A DNA stretch of 64,000 nt from Trinickia violacea (GTDB taxonomy: Bacteria > Pseudomonadota > Gammaproteobacteria > Burkholderiales > Burkholderiaceae): contig NZ_CP040078.1 of the NCBI RefSeq assembly GCF_005280735.1, forward strand, positions 2,108,001 to 2,172,000, written 5' to 3'. The stretch's first letter is position 1. Every line of letters starts with the position of its first letter. The notes below the pieces were generated by a model, which was not told the origin of the DNA, made no database searches, and saw only the letters and a program-made list of their open reading frames with translations. The position numbers and the translations under genes were made by a program. Below, piece after piece: positions 51,805 to 60,780 of the stretch.

Positions 51805-52844
51805 ACCTGTCGATTCCGATGGGCCGTGAGGTGCGATTGAAGGCGAGGCTCAAGAGCCTTCCGACACCCGGCGATTTCGAAGTCGTCACCGCCTACGCGC
51901 CGGACGTCGGCCCGCAGGATGTGCTGGTGCGCAATCGCTATTTCCTGATTTCGGCTTCACTACGCGCAATGGTGAGCGAAGGCGCGGAGGACGTGCCCGG
52001 CGTGCCGTTTCCGTGTTTGTCGGCAGGCGATGTGCTGCGTGGCGAAGCGCTGGGCGAGGTGCTGAGCGCGCCGGCCGGGAGCGGTCTGTCGCCGGGCGAC
52101 AGGGTCACGCACTTCCACGGCTGGCGCGACTATGCGGCCGTGCCCGTGCAAGCCTGTCAGCGCGTCGGCCAGGCGTTGCCGGAGCCCGCCGGCTATCTCG
52201 GCTACCTGGGGCACGGCTGGACGGCCTATGCGGCGCTCACGCGCGGCGTGTCGATTTGTCCGGGCGACACGGTGTTCGTGTCGAGCGCGGCCGGCGCGAT
52301 CGGCTCGATGGCGGGGCAGATCGCGAGGCGGCTGGGGGCGCGGCGCGTGATCGGCAGCACGAGCTCGCGCGACAAGGCGCGGCGGCTGGTGTCCGAGCTC
52401 GGGTATGACGACGCGGTCATACGCGGCGGCGGCGCCTCGTTCGCGGACCAGCTGCTGGATGCGGCTCAGGGCGGCATCGATGTCCTCGTCGATTCGGTCG
52501 GCGGCGAGCAGTTGCAGGCGGCGGTCACGGTGGCGCGCGAAGGGGCGCGCTTCGTGATCCTCGGCGCGCTGTCGGGCCAGCTGGCCGCGACGGGAACGGG
52601 CCGGACCGCGCCCGTCGAAATCGATTCGATTCAATTCCTTCTGAAGCGGATCACGATGCGCGGCTATAGCGCCGACGACAATCCGGAGGCGAAGGACGAA
52701 TGGTTCGAGCGTTTCGCGCAGTGGCTGCGCGCCGGCGAGGTCGCGTTCCCGCATACGGTGATCGACGGGCTCGATGACGCGCCGGCCGCGTTGTGCGACA
52801 CGGTCGACGGGCGCTATCTGGGCACGGTGCTCGTCAAGCTGTAG
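51801..52844 (+). CDS. NADP-dependent MDR oxidoreductase in phz operon
   Basis: A 347-residue zinc-independent medium-chain reductase, similar to CurA/prostaglandin-reductase type enzymes: VFVSSAAGAIGSMAGQIARR binds NADPH, and VDVLVDSVGGEQLQAAVTV-like strands follow (IDVLVDSVGGEQLQAAVTVA). Role in phenazine synthesis is not established; it might reduce a phenazine or quinone intermediate, or supply reduced flavin. The ATG overlaps the methyltransferase stop. Confidence 0.82.
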   Translation: MNLSIPMGREVRLKARLKSLPTPGDFEVVTAYAPDVGPQDVLVRNRYFLISASLRAMVSEGAEDVPGVPFPCLSAGDVLRGEALGEVLSAPAGSGLSPGDRVTHFHGWRDYAAVPVQACQRVGQALPEPAGYLGYLGHGWTAYAALTRGVSICPGDTVFVSSAAGAIGSMAGQIARRLGARRVIGSTSSRDKARRLVSELGYDDAVIRGGGASFADQLLDAAQGGIDVLVDSVGGEQLQAAVTVAREGARFVILGALSGQLAATGTGRTAPVEIDSIQFLLKRITMRGYSADDNPEAKDEWFERFAQWLRAGEVAFPHTVIDGLDDAPAALCDTVDGRYLGTVLVKL

Positions 52845-52923
52845 CGGCATGAAATGCGGGCGTCGCCTGTGCGCCAGGCGGCGCCCGTTCGATCGACAGC
52901 AGGTTCAGTACGGGAGGGGAACT

Positions 52924-54333
52924 GTGGAACGCAATCTCTCTTCGGCGCACATTGCCGAGAATTGGACGCCCGCTTCCTGGCAAGCGAAGCCGGCATTGCA
53001 GCAACCGGCGTACCGGGACGGGGCAGCGCTCGAACGTGCCGTGGCACGGCTGCGCGAGTTGCCGCCGCTCGTTACCGCCTGGGAAGTGCTGACGCTCAAG
53101 CGCAAGCTCGCCGACGCCGCGGCGGGACGATGCTTTCTGCTGCAAGGCGGCGACTGCGCGGAAAGCTTCGCCGATTGCACGGCGCCGGTCATCGCCAATC
53201 GGCTCAAGGTGCTGATGCAGATGAGCTTGGTGCTCGTGCACGGCTTGATGCTGCCGGTGGTCCGGGTCGGCCGCTTTGCCGGCCAGTACGCCAAGCCGCG
53301 CTCGGCGGATACCGAAACGCGCGATGGCGTGACGCTGCCTTGCTACCGGGGCGACATCGTCAACGCCAGCGCGTTTACGATCGACGCGCGCGAGCCGGAC
53401 CCGGAGCGCTTGATCGAGGCGCATTCCAAATCGGCGCTGACGATGAATTTCGTGCGCGCGCTGAGCGATGCCGGTTTCGCCGATTTGCACCACCCCGAAC
53501 ATTGGGATCTGGCCTGGGCCGCGCATTCGCCGCTCTACGACGAGTATCGCAAGATGGCGCGGTCGATCGGCGAATCGCTGCGCTTCATGGAGGCGCTCGC
53601 GGGCGAGCCGCCCCGCGGCGATGCCAAAGTCGATTTCTACACGTCGCACGAGCTTTTGCTGCTGAACTACGAAGAGGCGATGGCGCGGCGCGTGCCGCAG
53701 CATTGGGGCTGGTTCAATCTGTCGACGCATTTTCCGTGGATCGGCATGCGCACCGCGCAGATCGACGGCGCGCATGTCGAGTACTGCTCCGGCATCCGCA
53801 ACCCGATCGGCTTGAAGGTCGGGCCCGGTGTGACGATCGACCAGTTGTTGCGCACGATCGATGTGCTGAACCCCGCGAACGAGGCGGGTCGCCTGACGCT
53901 CATCACGCGCATGGGCGCGTCAAAGATCGATGCGGAATTGCCGAAGCATCTGCATGCCGTCAAAGCCGAGGGCAGGCGTGTCTTGTGGTGCTGCGATCCG
54001 ATGCACGGCAACGGCGAAACGACCCCGGGCGGCGTGAAGACACGGCGTTTCGAGAACATCCGCGCCGAGCTCGAGACTGCCTTCGATATTCATGCCGCCT
54101 GCGGCACGCACTTGGGCGGCGTGCATTTGGAGCTGACCGGCGAGGATGTCACGGAATGCCTTGGTGGCGCGCGCAATCTGACCGAAGCCGACTTGGCCCG
54201 CGCGTATAAGTCGACAGTCGACCCGAGGCTGAACTACGAGCAGTCGCTGGAAATCGCGATGCTGATCGTGCGCAAGCGCGGCATGGCGCCCGTTGCCGAG
54301 ATGGGCACGAAGCGTCACGCGGCGTATGCGTAG
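52924..54333 (+). CDS. phzC: Class II DAHP synthase PhzC
   Basis: A 469-residue class II (plant-type) 3-deoxy-D-arabino-heptulosonate 7-phosphate synthase. Active-site regions are FLLQGGDCAESF, DLHHPEHWDL, HVEYCSGIRNPIGLKVGPG, WCCDPMHGNGE and GGVHLELTGEDVTECLGG. It lifts flux into the shikimate pathway for phenazine production and escapes the feedback control of class I enzymes. A GGGAGGGGAACT site precedes the GTG at 52924. It is at the end of the operon; its stop is one base from the stop of the convergent lysR. Confidence 0.95.
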   Translation: MERNLSSAHIAENWTPASWQAKPALQQPAYRDGAALERAVARLRELPPLVTAWEVLTLKRKLADAAAGRCFLLQGGDCAESFADCTAPVIANRLKVLMQMSLVLVHGLMLPVVRVGRFAGQYAKPRSADTETRDGVTLPCYRGDIVNASAFTIDAREPDPERLIEAHSKSALTMNFVRALSDAGFADLHHPEHWDLAWAAHSPLYDEYRKMARSIGESLRFMEALAGEPPRGDAKVDFYTSHELLLLNYEEAMARRVPQHWGWFNLSTHFPWIGMRTAQIDGAHVEYCSGIRNPIGLKVGPGVTIDQLLRTIDVLNPANEAGRLTLITRMGASKIDAELPKHLHAVKAEGRRVLWCCDPMHGNGETTPGGVKTRRFENIRAELETAFDIHAACGTHLGGVHLELTGEDVTECLGGARNLTEADLARAYKSTVDPRLNYEQSLEIAMLIVRKRGMAPVAEMGTKRHAAYA

Positions 54334-54334
54334 C

Positions 54335-55246
54335 TCAGCCTTTCACGGCGTTATAAGCGGTGGCCTGTTCCAGCAGCCACGCCCTGAAGCATTCCAGCGG
54401 CTTGCCGTGGCTCAGTTCGGTCGGGTAAACGAGGTAATAGGCGGAGTCCGCCACGGTGGCGGTGGCGGCGTTGAGCGGGATGACGATGCCGAGCTGCTTC
54501 AATTGCCCCTCGACGAAGAACTTCGGCACCAGCGCGATGCCAAGCCCGGCGGCGGCAGCCGCAATGAGCATCGTATGCAGCTCGTAGCGCACGCCCTGCA
54601 TTGTCGCGTGATCTTCGACGCCGAGGTTGGCGAACCATTGAGGCCAGCCGTCGGGCCGCGTCGTGGAGTGCAGGAGCGGGTAGCTCAGCAACTCGTGAGC
54701 CTTCTTGACAGGTTTGCTCAACAGCGACGGCGAACAAACCGGCACCACCTCTTCGCCGAATAGATAGTCGGACGAGGTGCCGGGCCAGGTCGGCTTGCCG
54801 TAATGAATCGCCGCTTCGAAGTGCGATTCTTCGAAGGAGAACATATCCGTGCGCACGCCCATGTTCACGCGCACATCCGGGTTGTGGTCGTTGAAGTCCT
54901 TGAGCCTCGGAATCAGCCACTGCGAGGCGAAGGTTGGAAGCACCGCAAGCTCCAGATAGCCGCCGCCGCTGCCGTGGGCGATGATCGACAGCGTGTCGCG
55001 GTCGAGATTCTCCAGTGCGCGGCGCACTTGCGTGCCATACAGCCGGCCGGCGCGCGTGAGCACGACGCGCTGCTTGACGCGCACGAACAGCCGCACGCCG
55101 AGGTTCGCCTCCAGCGTCGCGATCTGCCGGGAAACGGCGCTCTCCGTGAGAAACAATTCCTTGGCGGCATGCGTGAAGCTCTCGTGCCGGGCCGCCGCCT
55201 CGAACGCCATCAGCGCGCCCATGTTCGGAATCTTGAACTTGCGCAT
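54335..55246 (-). CDS. LysR-family regulator (GcvA-like), lysine-degradation cluster
   Basis: A 303-residue LysR regulator of the GcvA subgroup. HTH: AARHESFTHAAKELFLTESA then VSRQIATLEANLGVRLF; effector domain with EESHFEAAIHYGKPTWPG. GGAACAGAC precedes the ATG at 55246. It is divergent from the HglS-like gene and convergent with phzC. Control of the downstream aminoadipate/lysine genes is the most likely role, though the phenazine operon is also adjacent. The 169-bp divergent region is AT-rich. Confidence 0.9.
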   Translation of the reverse strand: MRKFKIPNMGALMAFEAAARHESFTHAAKELFLTESAVSRQIATLEANLGVRLFVRVKQRVVLTRAGRLYGTQVRRALENLDRDTLSIIAHGSGGGYLELAVLPTFASQWLIPRLKDFNDHNPDVRVNMGVRTDMFSFEESHFEAAIHYGKPTWPGTSSDYLFGEEVVPVCSPSLLSKPVKKAHELLSYPLLHSTTRPDGWPQWFANLGVEDHATMQGVRYELHTMLIAAAAAGLGIALVPKFFVEGQLKQLGIVIPLNAATATVADSAYYLVYPTELSHGKPLECFRAWLLEQATAYNAVKG

Positions 55247-55415
55247 GTCTGTTCCAAAAAGTCATCAAGTAACAATTTTATCTCGCTTTACACGGCTCGA
55301 TGCCATTTGAATAATGCGTCTCACGAAAGGCTGGCGGCTCACCCGGGCGCCGGCCAATGAACGATCGACCGCCTTCGAGACGCTTTCGAAACGATCAAGC
55401 CTTGTGAGAAAAACG

Positions 55416-56444
55416 ATGCGCAATTCGAACGTTGAACGCCTGTTGCTGAAACTGCTTGGCCCCGCGAAAACCGACTTTTTGTTTTCGACGCTGAATTTTC
55501 CGGTCCTGCTTCAAGACTGGGAGGACGGCATCGTTACGCGTGCCGAACTCGCGCAAGCCATGAACATGGCGTTGTTCGAGGGGCTGCTGGAGCGCTCGCC
55601 GAACGGACGCACCTACACGAACGATGCGATCGCCAAAGGCGAGTCGGTGTATTTCGACCATGGCGCGTTGCGCACGGTCCGGTGGGCCAGCAATGGCGCC
55701 TTGCCGCCCGGCGAAGCGGCGTTCACGCGCATCCTGCGCCCGCTCGGGTTCCGGCTGAACGGCCGCTATCCGCTGGACAAGCTGGGCATGACGGGCCGCG
55801 CTTACGCGCATGAAGACGCGCCCCACGAAATCGCGCAGTTCTTCGTCAGCGAGCTTCACCCCGAGCGATTCTCGAAAGCATTCCAGCAAGCCGTAACGAA
55901 CGTGGTCAGCTCGTCAAAAGACCCCCTGACGCCGGCGGCCGTGTCTCAACTGTGGGAACTGGAGCGCGAAGGTTCGCTGCCGATCGAGGCGGCATACGAA
56001 TTGCTGCCGGTCATCGTGGGTGCGTTTGCGCGCCAGCACGACGTGCCGAGCGAGGCGGACTACGAAGCGCTGCTGGCCGAGTCCGCGGAAATGGCCTGGA
56101 TTTCGACTGAAGGCAACGCGTTCAATCACGCGACCGACCGCGTCGAAGATGTCTTCAAGCTCTCGGACGAGGAAAAGGCGAAGGGGCGGCCGATGAAGCC
56201 CGAAGTCGAGCGTTCGCGCTCGGGGCGTGTGTTTCAGACCGCTTATCGTGCCGACTCGGTTGCGCGCGACTTCAAGTCTCGGGACGGCAAGACCGTGACG
56301 CGTCAGGTTCCCGGTTCGTTCTACGAGTTCATTACGCGCAAGCGCACCTTCGACCAGGCCACGCGCAGCTGGGTGCTCGATTTGCGCTTCGATGCGGGCA
56401 ATGCCCAGGGAATCTTCAAGATGACCGCCAACGCCGCCAAGTAA
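55416..56444 (+). CDS. hglS: 2-Oxoadipate dioxygenase/decarboxylase (DUF1338, HglS-like)
   Basis: A 342-residue VOC-related Fe(II) enzyme of the DUF1338 family. The three metal ligands of the family are visible: His82 in YFDHGALRTV, His238 in NAFNHATDRV, and Glu304 in SFYEFITRK. HglS converts 2-oxoadipate plus O2 to D-2-hydroxyglutarate and CO2. It is shorter than the 460-residue P. putida enzyme, so it belongs to the compact branch of the family. Neighbours at 56446 (D-2-HG oxidation) and 60781 (aminoadipate formation) strongly support this step. The ATG at 55416 was chosen over 55314. Confidence 0.85.
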   Translation: MRNSNVERLLLKLLGPAKTDFLFSTLNFPVLLQDWEDGIVTRAELAQAMNMALFEGLLERSPNGRTYTNDAIAKGESVYFDHGALRTVRWASNGALPPGEAAFTRILRPLGFRLNGRYPLDKLGMTGRAYAHEDAPHEIAQFFVSELHPERFSKAFQQAVTNVVSSSKDPLTPAAVSQLWELEREGSLPIEAAYELLPVIVGAFARQHDVPSEADYEALLAESAEMAWISTEGNAFNHATDRVEDVFKLSDEEKAKGRPMKPEVERSRSGRVFQTAYRADSVARDFKSRDGKTVTRQVPGSFYEFITRKRTFDQATRSWVLDLRFDAGNAQGIFKMTANAAK

Positions 56445-56445
56445 C

Positions 56446-59409
56446 GTGAAAACCGCCGTACCGTTCGAGGCAAGCCAAAGTCTGCTGCGGGACGTCGAAG
56501 CCGAACTGCGCGCCGCCGTGCGCGGCGAGGTTCGCTTGGACGCCGGATCGAAGGCGCTGTACGCCTCCGACGCGTCGAACTATCGACAGATTCCGCTGGG
56601 CGTGGTCGTTCCTGCAGACGTGGACGACCTCGTCGCCGCACTGGACGCATGCCGGCGTAAAGACGTCCCGTTTCTGACGCGCGGCGGCGGCACTTCGCAA
56701 AACGGGCAGTGCGTGAATGTGGCGGTGGTGGCGGACGCAAGCAAATACGTGAACCGGGTGATTCACGTCGACGCGGAAAACCGAACTGCCATCGTGGAGC
56801 CGGGCGTCATTTGCGACACCTTGCGCGACGCGGCGGAAGTCCACGGCTTGACCTTTGCGCCGGACCCGGCGACGCATAGCCGATGCACGCTTGGCGGCAT
56901 GATCGCCAACAACTCATGCGGCGCGCACTCGGTGATGGCGGGAAAGACCGTCGAGAACGTCGAGGCGCTCGAGATCGCCACGTACGATGGCGCGCGCTTC
57001 TGGGTCGGACCGACACCCGAGCCGGAACTCGAAGCGATCATCGCTGAGGGCGGCCGGCGAGGGGAGATTTACCGCAAGCTGCGCGACTTGCGCGACCGCT
57101 ATGCGGAGTCAATCCGCCGGGAGTTTCCGCAAATCAAGCGACGGGTCTCGGGATTCAACCTGGACCAGCTGCTTCCCGAGAACGGCTTTAACGTGGCCCG
57201 CGCGCTCGTGGGCACCGAAGGAACCTGTGCCGTCACGCTGCACGCCAAGGTGCGGCTCGTGCATAGCCCGTCGTGCCGCGTGCTGCTCGTTCTCGGCTTC
57301 AAGGATATTTACACGGCCGCCGACGCCGTCCCGCACTTCACCCGCTTTTCGCCGATCGCCATCGAGGGGCTCGACCGCGGCATCATTCGCGGTTTGCAGG
57401 CGCGCGGGCTGAAGAAAGACGAGATTGCATTGCTGCCTGACGGGGACGCATGGGTCGTGCTGGAGTTCGGCGCCGATTCTGTCGCCGAAGCGCTGCAGCA
57501 GGCGCATGAGGCCGGTGCGTACTTCAAGTCCGGCGCGGGTGGCGCCGACATCGCCGGCATCGTCGTCGAAGACAAGCTCGCGCAACAGAGGATCTGGTCG
57601 ATCCGCGAGACGGGGGCCTCCGCCGTTGCGCTTTCCGTCGACCCCTCGAAACCCGATCCGATCGTCGGATGGGAAGACGCAGCCGTGGACCCGCTGCGGC
57701 TCGGCGACTATCTGCGCCAGTTTCAGGCGCTCGTCGACCGCTTCGGCTACGAGACCTGCCTTTACGGTCATTTCGGCGACGGTTGCGTGCACGCACGCAT
57801 CACGTTCGACATTCGCACGGCGGAAGGCGTCCTGAAGTGGCGCGGCTTTTTGCGCGAGGCGGCGCAACTGGTCGTCGATTTCGGCGGCTCGCTATCGGGT
57901 GAGCACGGCGACGGTCAGGCGAAAGCCGAATTTCTTCCGATCATGTATAGCGCCGACATCATGCGCGCGATGGAAGAATTCAAAGCCATTTGGGACCCGG
58001 CGAATCGCTTGAATCCCGGCAAGGTCGTCCATGCGTACCGCGCGGACGAAAACTTGCGCATGGGGCCCGCGTACCAATCCGTGAAGCTCGCGACCAAGCT
58101 GACGTTTTCGAGCCCGGAAGGCGACGGGTTGCAGCGCGCGGTCGAGCGCTGTATCGGCATGGGCAAGTGCCGCTCGCTCGATGGCGGCACGATGTGTCCG
58201 AGCTTTCGCGCGACGCGGGAGGAGACGTTCTCGACACGTGGCCGCGCGCATCTCTTTTGGGAGATGCTGCAAGGCGAAGTCATCACGGACGGCTGGAACA
58301 GCACCGAGGTGAAAGATGCCCTCGATGCGTGCCTGGCTTGCAAAGGCTGCAAGTCGGAATGCCCGACGCACACCGATATGGCGTCGTACAAGGCCGAGTT
58401 CCTGTCGCATTACTACGAAAACCATCGCCGGCCGCGGCAGGCGATGTTCATGGGGAGAATCGGACAATGGGCGCCGATCGCGAGTCGTTTTCCATGGTTG
58501 ATGAATTTTATGAATTCAGCCCGACCGTTGGCGCGTATCAGCAAGTGGGTCGCGGGCGTCGCACCGCAACGGCACCTGCCGGTGTTTGCGCCGCGAACGT
58601 TCAGAGCCATGGCGAAGCAGCGCGGGATGACGGGAGCGTTGCCGCTGACGTTGCCGATAAGGAAGCCGGCCCGCAAGGTCATTCTTTGGGTTGATACGTT
58701 CAACGATCACTTCACACCCGAGATCGCGGCCGCCGCGCTCGACGTGCTGACGCGGATCGGCTTCGAAGTCGTCTTGCCGCGCAAGCGCCTTTGCTGCGGC
58801 AGACCGTTGTACGACTACGGCCTGCTTGACGAGGCGCGCGCCTTGCTCGAGAGCATCGTGCACGAGCTGTCCGGCGACATTCAAACGGGCGTGCCTATCG
58901 TTGGATTGGAGCCCGGATGTTTGTCGGTCTTCAAGGACGAATTGCTCAAGCAATTGCCTGATGACGCGCTGGCGAAGCGGCTCTCCGAGCAGACGTTTCT
59001 CTTCTCCGACTTTGTCGCACGTGCGGATTTCGAGTGGCCGCAGCTCGACGCCGATGTCGTCGTCCACGGGCACTGCCACCAGAAGTCGCTCTTCGGCATG
59101 AAAGGAGAGACGGCGCTCCTCGACAAGCTCGGTGTGCGCTGGACGCTTCTCGATACGGGATGCTGCGGGATGGCGGGCTCGTTCGGGTTCAACGCCGACC
59201 ACTACGCGCTATCGATGAAGATCGCGGAGGACACGCTGCTGCCGCTCGTGCGTCGTGCTTCGGCCGATACGATCGTGGTTACCAACGGCTTCAGTTGCCG
59301 CGAGCAGATTCAGCAGGGCGCGGGCAGGCAGCCGATTCACGTCGCGCAACTGGCGCTGCAGGCTTTGCAGCCCGCTTCGCAGCCCGCTTTGCAGCCGATA
59401 GTCAAGTGA
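56446..59409 (+). CDS. FAD/Fe-S D-2-hydroxyglutarate dehydrogenase-like oxidoreductase
   Basis: A 987-residue fusion. The N-terminal FAD-binding type 4 domain has FLTRGGGTSQNGQCVN and RCTLGGMIANNSCGAHS; the FAD-oxidase C-terminal domain has SLSGEHGDGQAKAEFLP and NPGKVV. A ferredoxin segment follows (CIGMGKCRSLDGGTMC, CLACKGCKSECPTH), then a CCG-type domain (LCCGRPLYDYG, HGHCHQKSLFG, DTGCCGMAGSFG). This is the YdiJ/D2HGDH type, oxidising D-2-hydroxyglutarate to 2-oxoglutarate. The C-terminal tail repeats ALQPASQPALQP. The GTG start lies one base after the hglS stop; no ribosome site is obvious, so translation is probably coupled. Confidence 0.88.
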   Translation: MKTAVPFEASQSLLRDVEAELRAAVRGEVRLDAGSKALYASDASNYRQIPLGVVVPADVDDLVAALDACRRKDVPFLTRGGGTSQNGQCVNVAVVADASKYVNRVIHVDAENRTAIVEPGVICDTLRDAAEVHGLTFAPDPATHSRCTLGGMIANNSCGAHSVMAGKTVENVEALEIATYDGARFWVGPTPEPELEAIIAEGGRRGEIYRKLRDLRDRYAESIRREFPQIKRRVSGFNLDQLLPENGFNVARALVGTEGTCAVTLHAKVRLVHSPSCRVLLVLGFKDIYTAADAVPHFTRFSPIAIEGLDRGIIRGLQARGLKKDEIALLPDGDAWVVLEFGADSVAEALQQAHEAGAYFKSGAGGADIAGIVVEDKLAQQRIWSIRETGASAVALSVDPSKPDPIVGWEDAAVDPLRLGDYLRQFQALVDRFGYETCLYGHFGDGCVHARITFDIRTAEGVLKWRGFLREAAQLVVDFGGSLSGEHGDGQAKAEFLPIMYSADIMRAMEEFKAIWDPANRLNPGKVVHAYRADENLRMGPAYQSVKLATKLTFSSPEGDGLQRAVERCIGMGKCRSLDGGTMCPSFRATREETFSTRGRAHLFWEMLQGEVITDGWNSTEVKDALDACLACKGCKSECPTHTDMASYKAEFLSHYYENHRRPRQAMFMGRIGQWAPIASRFPWLMNFMNSARPLARISKWVAGVAPQRHLPVFAPRTFRAMAKQRGMTGALPLTLPIRKPARKVILWVDTFNDHFTPEIAAAALDVLTRIGFEVVLPRKRLCCGRPLYDYGLLDEARALLESIVHELSGDIQTGVPIVGLEPGCLSVFKDELLKQLPDDALAKRLSEQTFLFSDFVARADFEWPQLDADVVVHGHCHQKSLFGMKGETALLDKLGVRWTLLDTGCCGMAGSFGFNADHYALSMKIAEDTLLPLVRRASADTIVVTNGFSCREQIQQGAGRQPIHVAQLALQALQPASQPALQPIVK

Positions 59410-59565
59410 GGTTAACCGAGCTCAAACAAGGCACAGCCAGAACCGCCCGTGCGGTCGAGCTTGATGAATAAACCGCATCACGTCGTGCATAGATATCGTT
59501 TGATGAACCCAATTTGGCTATCAACAATCGATGCACCTCTCCTTCATCGTTCAAAGGAACTCGAC

Positions 59566-60717
59566 ATGGTCTCGCGTCTTTGCACTTTTCCTCGCGCTGT
59601 TGCCGTTGCTGCGTCGCTGATGCTGGCCACGGGTGCCGCGGGTGCTCAAGAAATCGTCGTCAAGGTTGGGGTGGCCGCGCCGTTGACCGGCGGCGGCGCC
59701 GCATACGGTAAAGATTTGCAAAACGGCGTGCAGATGGCGGTGGACGAGGCGAACGCGTCGCATCCCACCGTCGGCGGCAAGCCGGTGAAATTCGTGGTGG
59801 AAGCGCAGGACGACCAGAGCGATCCCCGCGTCGGCGTTCAGGCGGCGCAGCGCCTCGTCGACGATAAAGTCGCGTTCGTAATTGGGCATTTCAATTCGGG
59901 CACGACGCTGCCGGCGTCGCAGATTTACGCCAAGGCCGGCATTGCGATGATCACGCCGTCGGCGACCAACCCCGCGATTACGCAGGCGGGGCTCAATACG
60001 GTCTATCGCGTGATCGCCACGGATGCGCAGAACGCCGGCAATGCGGGCGCTTACGCAGCAACAGTATCGAAGGCGAAGCGCATCGCCATCATCGACGACC
60101 GCACGGCGTTTGGCCAGGGCGAAGCCGACGAATTCGAAAAAGCCGTCAAAGCAAACGGCGGCACGATCGTCGATCGTCAATTCACGAACGACAAGGCTGT
60201 GGACTTCAGCTCGCAACTCACGGCGATCAAGAGCAACAACCCCGATCTCGTGTTTTTTGGCGGCCTCGACGCCCAGGCGGCCATGCTCGTCAAGCGGATG
60301 CGCCAGCTCGGCATCAAGGCGCAGTTCCTCGCCGGGGGCGGCGTGATGGACGCCAACTTCATCAAGCTCGCGGGCGATGCGGCCAACGGCGCATCGGTGT
60401 GGGAATACGGGCAGCCGCTGGCCTCGCTGCCGAAGGGCAACCAGTTCGAAGCCAAGTTCAAGCAGAAGTTCGGCACCGACATTCTCGCGTACGCGCCTTT
60501 TGCCTATGACGCGACGTGGATTGCCATCAAGGCGGTCGAGAGCGCGAACTCCGCGGCGCCGGCCGATATCAACGCCGCGCTCAAGACGACGTCTTATGAC
60601 GGCATTACCGGCAAGATTGCGTTCACGCAGACGGGGGATCTCAAGAATCCGAGTTCCACCCTGTATCAAGTGAAGAACGACGCATGGGTGCCTGTGACGA
60701 CGAAGACCGGCGATTAA
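59566..60717 (+). CDS. Branched-chain amino-acid-type ABC transporter substrate-binding protein
   Basis: A 383-residue periplasmic receptor (LivJ type). Signal peptide ends at GAAGAQ; the mature protein begins EIVVKVGVAAPLTGGGAAYG. Other family stretches are FVIGHFNSGTTLPASQIYA, IAMITPSATNP and IAIIDDRTAFGQGEADEF. AAAGGAACTCGAC precedes the ATG at 59566. No permease or ATPase genes follow in the window, so it either shares another ABC system or the rest lies elsewhere. Position suggests binding of pipecolate, aminoadipate or lysine. Confidence 0.9.
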   Translation: MVSRLCTFPRAVAVAASLMLATGAAGAQEIVVKVGVAAPLTGGGAAYGKDLQNGVQMAVDEANASHPTVGGKPVKFVVEAQDDQSDPRVGVQAAQRLVDDKVAFVIGHFNSGTTLPASQIYAKAGIAMITPSATNPAITQAGLNTVYRVIATDAQNAGNAGAYAATVSKAKRIAIIDDRTAFGQGEADEFEKAVKANGGTIVDRQFTNDKAVDFSSQLTAIKSNNPDLVFFGGLDAQAAMLVKRMRQLGIKAQFLAGGGVMDANFIKLAGDAANGASVWEYGQPLASLPKGNQFEAKFKQKFGTDILAYAPFAYDATWIAIKAVESANSAAPADINAALKTTSYDGITGKIAFTQTGDLKNPSSTLYQVKNDAWVPVTTKTGD

Positions 60718-60780
60718 GCCGCAAAACGTCGCGATCGCAGGGCCCCACTTTCGAATTGGAAATATCGTAGAGGACCATCC

